A stretch of 64,000 bases of DNA from Acytostelium subglobosum LB1 (Eukaryota; Evosea; Eumycetozoa; Acytosteliales; Acytosteliaceae): contig NW_012236516.1 of assembly GCF_000787575.1 (NCBI RefSeq), forward strand, positions 546,979 to 610,978. The letters are read 5' to 3'. The position numbers were made by a program, and so were the translations under genes. The notes below the pieces were generated by a model. The model did no database searches and had not been told where the DNA came from. It saw nothing but the letters and a program-made list of their open reading frames with translations. Below are positions 23,799-35,200 of the stretch, one piece after another; the stretch's first letter is position 1, and every line of letters starts with the position of its first letter.

Positions 23799-26700
23799 TT
23801 ACCTCCTCATCTCCTTTAACCTGATGGATGCCATCATCAGTCTGAGTCTGTTCCTCTTGATTACCATGAGAATGGATAGTACTATGATGACTGCTCCAAT
23901 GACTGACGCAACAACGATCACTGGTATCAACCATGGTCTATCATTGGATGAACTACCTCCACAACTACCTGTTGGGGGTTTGTTGTTGTCCACAACCAAT
24001 AATGATGAATAGTTTGGATCGACCACTGCACTGTCAGAGAAATGTGGAACACTGATTGCGGCCAGGACGTAAGACGTGTTGGATGTCGCTGCGTTGTTGA
24101 TGTCCACAAATGCAGGGTCAGATTGATTGACTTGAGACACCTGGCTGTATGTGAGTCGACCATCAACCAGCAGACGATCAGAGAAGAATGCCCGCAGTAC
24201 TCCAGCACCTTGATAGATCTCCATCAGACGCACTGAGTTCTGGGTGTTGGTCGATGTGCTGCTGCCAGCAACATTGTTGGATTGATCACTACCATCGCAT
24301 GGCTTGTTCTGTACAGCTGATGTCGCTGTGGACTGGAATAGTACCTGGAGGTAGTTGTTGTTGCCTGTGAATGGCCACTTGGACAACGTGATCTTGTACT
24401 TGATTGAGTTCTTTGATACTTGGAACACATCGCCCTCAAAGTCATACTGTTGATCGGTCGCGAATACTGTCATCTCTGCCATGATCGTGAATCCAACAAC
24501 ACCACTCAATGATGAGTTGTATAAGTTGTGCGTGTTATTGGCTGCGTCCACGGTGGTGTTGATCAAGTTCCAGACTGTGTCGCGCATGTTGATATACTTG
24601 ATGATCTCATCAGTTGAGCTGATCTCGCGTATTCCTGCTATGATGATGTCGAATGCTACATCTTGAGCCTTTGATCCCAGCACGATGGTTGTCGAGTTCT
24701 TGCTTGGCTGAGGCACATCGACTGGTGTCGAGGCGTCCAACTTGAGTGTACAGTTGACTCCAGTGTAGCCAAGGTCACACTGGCACACGCCATTCACACA
24801 TGTACCATGTTCACAAGGGTTGCTACAGTTGACTGGACTGGCACTGTATATGAACTTGGACTTGGTGACTGATTGGCCGTCGATCGTAACGGTCACTGGC
24901 AAAGATGTGTCGTTGAGGTTGGGGATGGGTGCAAGGTTGTTGCTAGCTACTCTTATGGGCGAGACTGGACTGCCACGGGACTTTAGCAAACATATGATCT
25001 GTGTGTTGGCTGGGTTCACAGATGGGCTGATACAGGATGTGTTGCCGATGGTCACGAAGATATTGACGTTGGCAAAGTTTGTACCTGTGATGGTTACTGT
25101 GCCAGACTGGCCGAGGATGGTCGATGTCACAGTGTCAATGGTTGGAGGCTGGTATACAACGGGGAATGCGACGCCCAAGTTGCCGTTGAAGATGGCTACT
25201 GACTTGTTTCCACTTCCAAATGGTGCCACACAAGTGATTGTGTAAGGATCGAATGAAGTTCCAATCATTGTTGGGTTGTGGCATTGTCTTCCAGCGATCT
25301 TAATATCCAACACAACCTCATTATCAAATGATAAAGGTGATAAATAATATCCTGTGATTGTTATCAAGCCTCCAGGAGTTGGTGGTGATGTGATGCGAGT
25401 GACATTGGGGTCTAGAGTTCGGGGTGGGGATGGGCGGAGTCAGTATGGGATCGTTCCAATCACTCGGTCAGTCATACATACTAATGGTAACCTTGAAAGA
25501 GGAATGTTGTCCACCGATGGATACGGTTAAGTTTCCAGAGCGAGCACTCTTTGGAAGTAATGTCCGGAGGAAGGTGTAGTTGCCTGGAACAATGGATGAT
25601 AGAGGGATAATGCCTCCTATAGTAGGTGCCATATCAGTTACATCGTCTTGATTCAAGTATTTGCCAAAGATTGAGATTGTGAGTGCGTTGTCGATAGACT
25701 CAATGGTGGTGGTGTTGATCCTAGGTGCAGGATATGTCCAATTGAATGTTGTATAATGTCCAGTGTAGCCGGATACGTTGAACACTACTGTGCCAACAAA
25801 TTTTGGAAGTATTACATCGAATGGATTGACCGATCCAGTTGAAGAAATCACCAACAGATTATTGATTGCCACTGATGCCGATGTCACTCCATCAAGCATT
25901 TGAGTTCCAAGGAATAAATGATCAGGTAATGTTGAATTAACGCCTTCGACAAACTTTAGTGATCTGAATACAGGGTCTTTGGATTGATTGTGATGATGAG
26001 TTAGTTATTAAGTGATTGAATGCATGAGTGAGGTGATGATCATACCCCAATAGAGTGGTGGAGGTTTCTGGACTTGTGCTTGAGTGTTGAGTGCCTTCAT
26101 GGTGAAGGAGCCATTACCAGTCATGTTGATGGGTATGAAGAATGAACATTGTGTATCTGATATACATGTAATGTCATTGGTACTTCCACTTCCAATCGTA
26201 ACTTCAAATCCAAGATTATAATAAAGGTAAAAGTATAATCCAGTGAGGAGTATCTTGTCATTATCTTGATCAATGTTGGTCACAGTAAACACTATTTGAT
26301 TGATTGATTGTATTGGTGAGTGATCATGTCCAACAGACAATCAATCAATAATAAGACATACATTTGGTGGAAACTGAGATTGAGTTTGCGAATTGATTGA
26401 TGCCAGGCTGGATGACCGTCACTCCAAGTATATCCTCGTGATCGATGGACGCTGGCGTACATTCAATCTTGGTCTGATCGATGATGTAGTTGATGTTACT
26501 ACATGTTGTGTTGACACCCGATAATGGATTGGCCAGGAGGACTGTGCTTGGAGTGCTGGCACTGCCAAGGAATGATCCAGTGATAGTGATCTTTCCACCA
26601 GAGTATGGTATGTTGACTGGGCTAACAGTGTCGGGGTAGGTGTACTTGAATGGTGTGGCAAAGGTGTATGGACTGGACAATTGATTGGTGACGTTGACCT

Positions 26701-27040
26701 GCATCACCATTGAGCTGAGCCATGGTTGTTGGAGCTTCACAGTGAAATAGGTTGATGAGGAGAAAAACAAAGAGTTGTATCTTATTCCATATATATTGAC
26801 ATCCTTTGCAAAGTTTGTACCCATAATTGTAAGTATTTGACTTGTACCCAAAAGAACATTTGATATTGTTGGTTGTTGACCTAAAATAAAAATATTTATA
26901 TTAAAAATATTAATAAAAGTTGTTTGATCATGTGAGTATGTGAGTGTGTGATCGATCAATCACATACCTTGGACACGTGATGTCAATGTTCCTAGGAACA
27001 TAATGACCATTATCATATAAATGTTACACTTTGTAATCAT
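23799..27040 (-). CDS. ComC/Tgr-like IPT/TIG + EGF surface protein, copy D
   Basis: Five exons: 27040-26968, 26880-26362, 26291-26046, 25976-25482, 25411-23799; all introns phase 1; 981 residues. The signal peptide is MITKCNIYMIMVIMFLGTLTS; the frame is open upstream, but the ATG at 27040 gives the family-sized first exon (73 bases). IPT/TIG units (TIMGTNFAKDV, TITGSFLGSA, TITGYYLSP, TITGTNFANV) lead to an EGF-like module (CEHGTCVNGVCQCDLGYTG), the ComC-type domain (GIREISSTDE, FEGDVFQV, KWPFTG), a membrane helix (WLIPVIVVASVIGAVIIVLS) and a basic tail (KRNRLRLMMASIRLKEMRR). Copies A and D share the most text in the EGF and ComC-type region, which suggests a later duplication or gene conversion. 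Confidence 0.87.
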
Positions 27041-27643
27041 GATTGTGAGTTGTGATTGATTGGTTGAATGATTATGTACAAATAAAGTAATAGTAGTATG
27101 ATTGAATGAATGAACGAGGTAGGTGGTGTTTGCTGGTATTCCTCTTTGTCTTGTAACAAAATCAATCACCTGTACAAGATAAACTCTATCAAATCAACAG
27201 GTAATTCACAACCTCCAGCCCATCAAAGGCGGGATGGTCCAAAAAAAACATAGAGGACGGTGGCCCAAAATAAACAGTTTTGATGGACTTTCAGATCCAC
27301 CAAGGTTACATTCACGAATACAGAAAGAAGAGTGTAAGTGGATTACCAGCCAGGTGCGGTATTGGACATTTCTTATTTGATTCCAACCAATATTAATTAA
27401 CAAGAAAGATGATTGTCATTGTGTCGGACTGATCAAGAGATTGGTATCTCCTGTATAAGTTTATTATTATCCTATCCTTGTATGTATGTATTAATTGATG
27501 ATGACGAATGTTGTTGTGTAAATGTACATGCCACCATTCCATGCCACGCCAAACCATGCCACGCCAAACCATGCCACGCCAAGCCACGCCACAATGTCAT
27601 GGATGAATGATGTGGACCAAGGCTAATGTATTATTAATATTTG
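27041..27643. other. Intergenic spacer with 15-bp tandem repeat
   Basis: 602 bp between copy D and the inositol polyphosphate kinase. It includes the upstream region of copy D with GATTGATTG motifs. A 15-bp unit CCATGCCACGCCAAA is repeated about 3.3 times at 27539-27590. Short frames over the repeat are artefacts. No gene supported. Confidence 0.5.
27539..27590. repeat. Tandem repeat, 15-bp unit, about 3.3 copies
   Basis: Unit CCATGCCACGCCAAA, near-perfect, with the last partial copy changed to AAGCCACGCC. It is GC-rich relative to its AT-rich surroundings and sits about 50-100 bp from the stop codon of the minus-strand kinase gene. Confidence 0.85.
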
Positions 27644-28867
27644 TTAGAGTGCCTCCAATATGCTTAGAAGATTGGAGATACCGAATAGATATCCACCGTC
27701 CACTGGCAATGAGAATGAGTTGTCGTCGTCGTTGTTGTTGTCGCCATTGTCCACGGTTGGAGTATATTGTGACAGTCGAGAGGAATAAGGTTTCAAATGC
27801 TCGGGATATGCCAATGTATGTGCAAAGTCTATCAGACGAATATCACACTTTGCTTCCAACATATTATCGCCCTCGTATATCAATAATAATGAGCTTGATC
27901 TAAACTTGAACTCGGGCTAAAGGTATGTTAGTTCGTTGTCTCCACTCTGGATTCATTCCAATAAATCAATCATACATTATGTTCAAAGTATTCCTTGAAG
28001 TATTTAAGCTTCTGGATGATGAGGGACATGGCATCAGTCCTTCTCTCTTGTCCATTGTGGAAGAAGTCGTGGAGTGTTGTCCTGATGGTGACCTCATTCA
28101 GGAACCTTCCTTGTTCCTTGGAGAACTTCTCAAACTCTGCCTTGGTCGCATTGTATTTCTGTTTGTTTGATTGATTGACGACGAGTTAGTCGGTATACAC
28201 ATTGAATGTCGTGATTGGTGGAAGACCAACAACATACCTGGAATCCACAGAGACAGAAGCCAAGTCGTGGTGCTGTTATGTATTTAGAGGCCAGGTATGA
28301 ACTGACTTCGTGTGGCTGTATCGAACATCTTCTGACTTGCAGTCGATCAAGTGACTCACATGATGTAGATGATGTTATGGATGTTGACTGTGATGATGAT
28401 GGTGATGGTGAGGCAGTAGGTGATGTAGTTGTTGTAATTGTTGTCGTTGTTGTGTCTGATGATAATGATGCATCGGCAGTGATATCTGAGGGCTTTGGGA
28501 ATAACTTGTCGAGGTCCATATCACGATGTGTCAGACCAAGCTTAATGTCCATGATGCATGGCTTGACATAGTCGCAGGTCAGATCCTCCAGGATGATGTA
28601 GTCCTTCTGCGACACGTGGTGCACTCCAAAGAACTTTGGTATCAACTTATGTATGGCATCATTACTACTCCTCTGTTGGAGCATCTCATAGAATCCACGT
28701 TCACGCTTTGTCGCCTCCTTATACACTCTACCATTCTCCTTTGCCTTTACAAATGGTGTTGAGCCTGCCACCACATTAAACTTCTCTCCATTCAATACAT
28801 CATTCAACATTGTTTCTGTTGTTGTACCATTATTATTACTACTACTACTATTATGTTGTTCACTCAT
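27644..28867 (-). CDS. Inositol polyphosphate kinase (IPMK/IP6K family)
   Basis: Three exons: 28867-28238, 28158-27976, 27904-27644; phase-0 GT-AG introns; 357 residues. The enzyme phosphorylates soluble inositol phosphates with ATP. The signature PxxxDxKxG is present as PCIMDIKLG (residues 103-111), the serine-leucine motif as SSSLLLIYEG at the start of exon 3, and the metal-binding end motif as CDIRLIDFAHT. A Thr/Ser-rich insert lies between about residues 130 and 170. The small size and the HDFFHNGQERR stretch resemble inositol polyphosphate multikinase more than the larger IP6K/PPIP kinases, but the subfamily cannot be fixed by eye. For the last exon, acceptor TTCAAG|TTTAGA is preferred over a slightly later TTTAG because only it keeps the frame. 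Confidence 0.88.
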
Positions 28868-29282
28868 TCTTATATTGTTGTTTGTTTGAATATGTATGTT
28901 TGTATTATTACTTCTATTTATATATATCTCTTTCTTTATTTATTATTATACAACTATTGATGACAATGTACACATGTTATTTATAAGTATATATATATAT
29001 GATGATGTCTATTCTATCTTTGTCACGCTATGTGCTGCGATGCATTCGTCTATCTCTCTCGAGTTAATGAAAGTCAAGACCCCAACTCGGACTGGGATGC
29101 AGCTCAAGCACACTCCCACCTTGTTTTGTTTGTTCACAACAACATTTTTAATTAAAAAAAACAAGTTGTGATCGGTTTGCGACCTCCGACACGACACACG
29201 ACCCCAAAGTCGGCAATGCATATGCAAAGCGTGTGGATCTTTGAAAGGGAGGGAAGGGTGGATGGAGTTTAATTAATTAATA
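28868..29282. other. Intergenic spacer
   Basis: 414 bp with TA-rich tracts (28975-29005) and an inverted-looking CTCTCGAGTT stretch. It should hold the promoter of the kinase gene and the 3' flank of the RAB3GAP2-like gene. No gene seen. Confidence 0.4.
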
Positions 29283-31285
29283 CTACTTATTATTTACAGT
29301 TATTTCGATTACAGCACCATCCTGATTGATTAGATAACAATGTGATGGATAGTTCTCTAGATTGGATACTTGTTTGTTGTCAACTTGATAGTTGTTGTTG
29401 TTGGAGTTGGAGGTGGATGATGAGCCTATTGTTGTTGATTTCTTTGTGATTATATTGGTTGATATCAAACGACATCCCATTCCAACCTTTTGGAATACTA
29501 CCCTGGACCGATGCTTCATACCCCATACTTCCAGGTATCCACGTCTACCAATGTAGATCACTAGATATGTGCGGTATGTTACTGTCTGTTTGGTCATCAT
29601 CTTGGCTGGAATGAAGTCTGCCAGTGTTGGTGTGTCATTGTCTTGCTCATCACCATCTTCGTCGTCGCCGTCCTCATCGTCTTGGACTCTTGATGTAATC
29701 CATCCACATTGACAATCACGATATCCTTTCCATGCCTTGATCACCATGCTGTTGACAATGTCCACCAGTAGTACACGTCCAAGGTTATCAGTTGTGGCTG
29801 CAAATCGACCAGATGGATCCAACATTATGCTCTTCAGTTCTCTCTTGTGATCAATGATCGACCAGCGTATCTGAAGCAATGATGGATTCTCAATCTTGGG
29901 CTCCACTGGCTTGGGCGTTGATGACTCGGTCGAGGTGCTGCTGCTGCTTCCCCACCAGTTCTTGGCGAATGAGTAGACTGCATTTGTAAGCTTGGCAGCC
30001 ACAGACGACACAAGTGCCACGGCCACTGTGAATGATCGACCAGCGTCGTCTGAGGGATAGTAGTAGGAGATGATGGGGTCGCGACCCGCGGCGACCAGAC
30101 GAGCCATTGGATACTCGGTCGAGCCGTAAGGGAGAGCTCGGAAGGGTGAGCCCAGGAAAGGTCCGGCGAATGTCAGGTCGTTGGCACAGTCCACGGCGCC
30201 CAAGTGCCACTTGCGGAAGTCGAGTCGTGTGGGGATCTGTGCGGCCGAGTCACCGCGCTGAACGTGTTGGTAACACACAGACAACACCGATGCCAGACTC
30301 TGTCCTGACATTGATGCCACGACATTACCTGGATAGAGCAGTGTGACCTCTTGCATTGCAAATCGTTCATGTCCAACTGGTAGTGTTGGTGTTAGCTTGA
30401 TCTTTATCTTTAGTACAGGTGCGCGATGGAAAAGTTGAGAGAGCAATAGGTTGCCAAACTAAGTGCGATTGAGTGAGAGTGTGACAGTGGAGTGCAGGAA
30501 GGAGTTAGATTGTGTCGCTGGACGATTGGCAAAGGTGTCCACATACCTGAGAGAAGACTCGTAGATGACCAGATGTGTATCCAACCGCGATCACATAGTC
30601 CAGTGGTGTGTTGGGCAGAGGGAACAGTGCGATCTGTGTGATCCTATCACTGTTTGATCAAGTATGTTAGACTCGGTCCTCGGGTGACATTAAGTGAGTG
30701 GACTTACATTTGACCTGATTGATGATCGAGTGTGATGGATGTCCTCCATTCACCTTGTATGTTACGCTTTAGTACGATGGCTAGACCAGTGCCGACACCT
30801 CCTGATCCACCTCCACCAATAACCATTAATGAACCGTCTGCAGAGATTGTGAAGGCAAGATTATCAAGCCAAGACGTTGTTTGCTTGCCAGTGGTAGGAG
30901 TTTGAGGTGATGGAGTTGTAAACGTTGGTGAAGGTTCATTCTTTGACGAAGCTGACGATGATGAATGCATTGAAGGTGACTCCTCCCCATCCATTGGACT
31001 ATCAGTTGCATCTTCATAATCTTGTTGTTCGTCCTCATCCTCATCGTCCTCATCATTCACATCTTCATCATGTTGTTCTATATCGCTTGTATCTTCTATA
31101 TCACTACTTGTTATCTTCTTCTTCTTTGAATGTGTCTGTGTCTGTGTCTGGGTCTGTGATTGTGTCTGTGTATGTATATTTGATTGTGTAATGTTTACAT
31201 CACTCTCATTGGGTTCATCCAATGAATCAATATTATTCAATACTATTTGTATTGTTGATATATCTAGTATACCTCTTTCCTCCAT
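29283..31285 (-). CDS. RAB3GAP2-like protein, N-terminal domain only
   Basis: Three exons: 31285-30708, 30649-30547, 30458-29283; 618 residues. RAB3GAP2 is the non-catalytic subunit of the Rab3 GTPase-activating/Rab18 exchange complex. The conserved N-terminal region is clear: WLDNLAFTISADGSLMVIGG, a DYVIAVGYTSGHLRVFSQ segment formed by exon 2, LLLSQLFHRAPVLKIKIK, YSFAKNWWG, and LGRVLLVDIVNSMVIKAWKGYRD in pieces. An acidic and QT-rich insert occupies about residues 35-125. The animal protein is about 1,390 residues; here a stop follows soon after the beta-propeller-like region (ending AVIEITVNNK), and no C-terminal helical half is encoded downstream before the next gene. It may be a natural short form, or the second half may be a separate gene elsewhere. 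Confidence 0.8.
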
Positions 31286-31524
31286 ATCTCTTTATCTCTT
31301 TATCTCTAATTATATCTCTAAATCACAAGAAAGTGGAAATTGGAAAAAGGATGAAGTGAAATGAGAAGTGACTCGATGATTCTTGCACAACCCCTAAGTG
31401 TCTTGACTCACAACCCACCACTCTCATCTTCACCTCTTCATCTTCACCTTGATCAACTTCATTCATTCATTCATTCTACAACTTAAATCTTCTTCAATCA
31501 ATCATATATAAAGTTAAAACAAAC
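31286..31524. promoter_or_regulatory. Short divergent promoter
   Basis: 239 bp between the divergent starts of the RAB3GAP2-like and SPRY-like genes, so the two probably share control elements. Repeated CATTCATT (31460-31475) and CAATCAATC (31496-31504) lie on the SPRY side. No TATA box can be singled out. Confidence 0.45.
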
Positions 31525-32240
31525 ATGGATAATCATTGTCAAGGTAAGTTTGATGTTTGTGATGATACTCACTTCACATGCTAACTAAGATATATCTTTA
31601 GACTTTGCATTTCATTGGGACCCTTCAAAGGTCATTGATAGGACTACATACGCTGGGTCAGGCCAATCACCAGTGGTGTTTAGTAATGATAAGTTGACTG
31701 TGACCAGACATGAGAGATTGAGAGGTGATGATTTCCCATCGATCAGAGTGCTCTCTGATATATCTATCCAGGAGCGTGCCGCCATTCAATCAACAACCCA
31801 GATCAATTCATTGCGTTGGGAGCTACGCATTCTCAATGATCATGGCTTCTGTGAGATAGGTGTCTACTGTCCACACACCAAGACCAGTCACTTCCTCAGA
31901 CCAACAAAGAATGAGTTGCAATCAGATCTTCCAGGTAAGTTGTCAGGCACACACGTGATCACAGTTGGATGGCATACTAATGGATACAAACAAACAATCA
32001 AACATAGAGTTCAAGTTTAATAAGAGAGAGTTTGGACATGTCTTTGGAAAGGACGATGTTGTTGGCGTGAGAGTGGACTTGCGCAGGATTGAAAGTGGAG
32101 CACAGGTGATGGACTTGTATTTTTACATTGATGGCAAGGTCGTTGGCGAGTCCTTCAAGGACATCGACATGTCCCACATCTTCTATCCAATGGCAGCCGT
32201 CAATGATCAAGACGACTCGATCGAGATTGTCCATCGCTGA
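31525..32240 (+). CDS. Small SPRY-like domain protein
   Basis: Three exons, 31525-31543, 31602-31934 and 32008-32240, introns phase 1; 194 residues. Exon 1 encodes only MDNHCQ plus one base. The rest looks like a stand-alone SPRY/B30.2-type beta-sandwich: AFHWDPSKVIDRTTYAGSG, LRWELRILNDHGFCEIGVYC, GKDDVVGVRVDLRR, LYFYIDGKVVGESF, then FYPMAAVNDQDDSIEI. These match the usual order in which W...I....EIGV precedes a DVVGV..DL strand and an F..DG...G.SF turn. SPRY domains bind peptide partners; the partner is unknown. It ends 57 bp from the convergent Rad5-type gene. Confidence 0.7.
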
Positions 32241-32297
32241 ATGATATGATTGCCATAAATCATCGTCATCATCTTCATCATCATATGCTAGCATTGA

Positions 32298-35200
32298 TTA
32301 CATCTCAGCCAACTGCTGAGCGACATACGCGGCAGTACGTTGTCCCACCAAACTCTTGTACTGTCCTTCGAAGCCTGTGAACAGCAGTCTGATGTCCTCG
32401 AGTGATAGACTGACCTTCCTGATCTTCTTGGTCGGGTCGTACTTCTCGTCCAGGATAGCCTGTGTCATGTCCTCCTTTGACTGCTGCAGCTCAAGTATAC
32501 GTTCCTCGATCGATCTCTCAATGATAAACTTCTTGACAACGACAGGCCTAGTCTGTCCAATACGATGCAGTCTATCTATAGCCTGGTTCTCCATGGCCAC
32601 GTTCCCTGTAATGATAAGTGTGAGGTGTTAGTCGTCATTGGACCGAGACATCTTGGGTTGATCTTTGACTCGACACTTACACCATGGGTCAACCATGAAC
32701 ACCTTGCTCGCTCTTGTTAGGTTGAGACCAACTCCACCGGCCTTGAGAGAGATGAGCATGACGACGGGACCACCTTCCTCCTGGAATCGCTCCACAGCTT
32801 CATTCTTCCTGATCTGTGACATTGTTCCATCGAATCGCTCATATCTCTCCTCTCGCTTCCATCCATTCTCATGGAATACATCTTCAATACGATCCAACAT
32901 CGTTGTCCATTGTGAGAAGATAACAATCTTACATCCCTTCTCCTATTGATTGATTGATTGAACGTCAATGTTAGATGATTGAATGATTGAGAAGAGAGCG
33001 GAGGACTTGACTTACTTGATCAAAGATGATATTCATCTGCTGGAGCAATGCCTTCACCTTGGTCGATGTGAAGCTGGAGTTGCAAAGGTCTTGTGCGCGT
33101 TGGAGAAGACTGAAGCTGGTCTGTGGCCTGAGGCCAGTGGGTTGGATCGCAGCAAAGTTGCCATCAGGGTCACGCTTCAACTTGTCTGCGAGTGATGCGG
33201 CTGAAGCAGCCCTTGCCTCTGCCTCGAGCGCTTCGTCATCGGCCTTCTTCTTGGCGATTGTATCGCGGAGCTCTTCTTGATTCAGACTAATGCTCAACTT
33301 ACACTCTGGGCACTTGGGAGAATCGTTGCCTCCCTCCTGCTCCGTCTTGATACGGTCCAAGATACAATCCAAACAGAACCAATGCTTACAAATGTTCATC
33401 ACTGGGTATTGAGGTGAATCGTCACATATCTGGCATTCTTCGGCAACGTCATCTGTTGTTGTTGATGGTATGGGAATTGTTGATGTTAGGACCGAGTTGG
33501 GAATATGGCGACAGACTGCGACATGATCAAACAAACATACCTGATCCTCTCTTTTGGATTACCAACATCCTGTGATCGCAAATCTGTCTTAGTCTCAAGA
33601 TCTTTGCCAAGACACTGGCATAGTTCTTGAGGATACCCCCTTGGCGATACAGGGCGTCGATGAACTTGGCAGCTTCCTCAAATATTGCGTTGTAGTACTC
33701 TGACTCCTCTACGTCAAACTGGAGCCTGACAATCTCGACTGTCTTGGGCGGCAGATCGATCATGCCCACGGTCATCTTGGTTCGTCTCAGAAGGATTGGC
33801 TTTAAAGTGGATCGCAGCAATGGGATGTTCTTGGTGCGCTCGATATAGGAGCGCCAACTGCCAATGTCTGTGGCGACGGGGTGCACCTGCAGGAAATGCA
33901 GATGGGGATACATCTCTTCCAGGTAGTTCTGGACGGGTGTTCCAGTGAGCAACCAACGATTGACCGAGCGCATCTCTGACAATGCCTTGAAGAACAATGT
34001 CTTTGGCTTGTTATACTGCGCTTCGTCCACAATCACACGCCACCAATACACACTGTTCAAAGGTGCTCGTCTTGACTCACTCTGATATGACTTGAACTCT
34101 AAAGCAAATGTCTGATTGATTGATTGATTGAATGAGTGAGTGATGATGATTGAATGGATCGAGTGACGACCAGACTTACATTTGGCGTGGTAAGGACTAT
34201 ATCGTGGTTCTCAAAGTCTCTCAAGTTCTTGTGTCTGCCTGGACCACAGTACTCGAGGATACGAAGACCGACATCCTTGTTGACAAACTTGGTCAGCTCT
34301 TTCCTCCAGTTGATGATCAACGAGTTGGGACAGATGATCAGTGTGGTCTTGGGGAGAGGCTTGTTGCGGAAGTAGGAATTGTGTTTCCTGAGGCCTCTCA
34401 ATATCTCTGCGTGTTGTGGATGAGGACTATACTTTGGATGATTGCCCATTATAGTACATATACTCATAATAGTCTTTCCAAGACCCATATCATCAAACAA
34501 ACATCCACCAGATATACTAGTCTCTGTCATTGGAGCATAAAGACTTATCCTGTTTGTGTGTGTGGCGTCAGCATGTGCACATCACTCAATCACTCGCCAA
34601 CTGTCTCATTGTTACTTACTTATCAGAGTATAAGTTGTAATAGAATGGTGTACCATCGTTGAATATGAATCTTCTCCAGTATGAGTTCAAGGTTGTGTTG
34701 AATGATGTCTCTGGGTTCCTCTCACGATTCATCATCCACCAATGTCCTTCGAGCTGATGTGATCTGAGTGTGACTTTTACAAGGGGTGGCGGCTCAAGCT
34801 TCTGCAGGTTGGTGCTGATAAAGTCGAGTTGGCCATCCAGGTTGTCGGGTGCGAGCAGCATCTGTGGGTTGTCGCTGAGCATGGCGCTGATGAGACCGAG
34901 CTCGGTGAGGAACTTATTCAATGGGTTGATGCCCTGGAGAGGCAGGTCCAGGTCCATGCCGGTGGGCAGTGTCTTGTCGTTGGCCGTCAGATGACTCTTG
35001 TAGGTGAGGAAGAGCGTGACGTGTGACACAGCGGCCAACTGATTCGACTGGTAGCTGACCAGTCTGAGCGTGCCAACCATCCTCACAAAGCCAGTGCGCA
35101 GCAGTGGGAACACCATTGCGTTGAGGTCTTGGCCTGTGGCGCCTGTGCCCAGACGGAGATAGCCGATAAACTGGTGTGTGGCTTGCACATGGGCCAAGAT

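Noticed and set aside
33516-33540. 25-base intron in the Rad5-type gene
   Set aside because: It keeps frame but is far below the size of every other intron here; the 88-base alternative also keeps frame.
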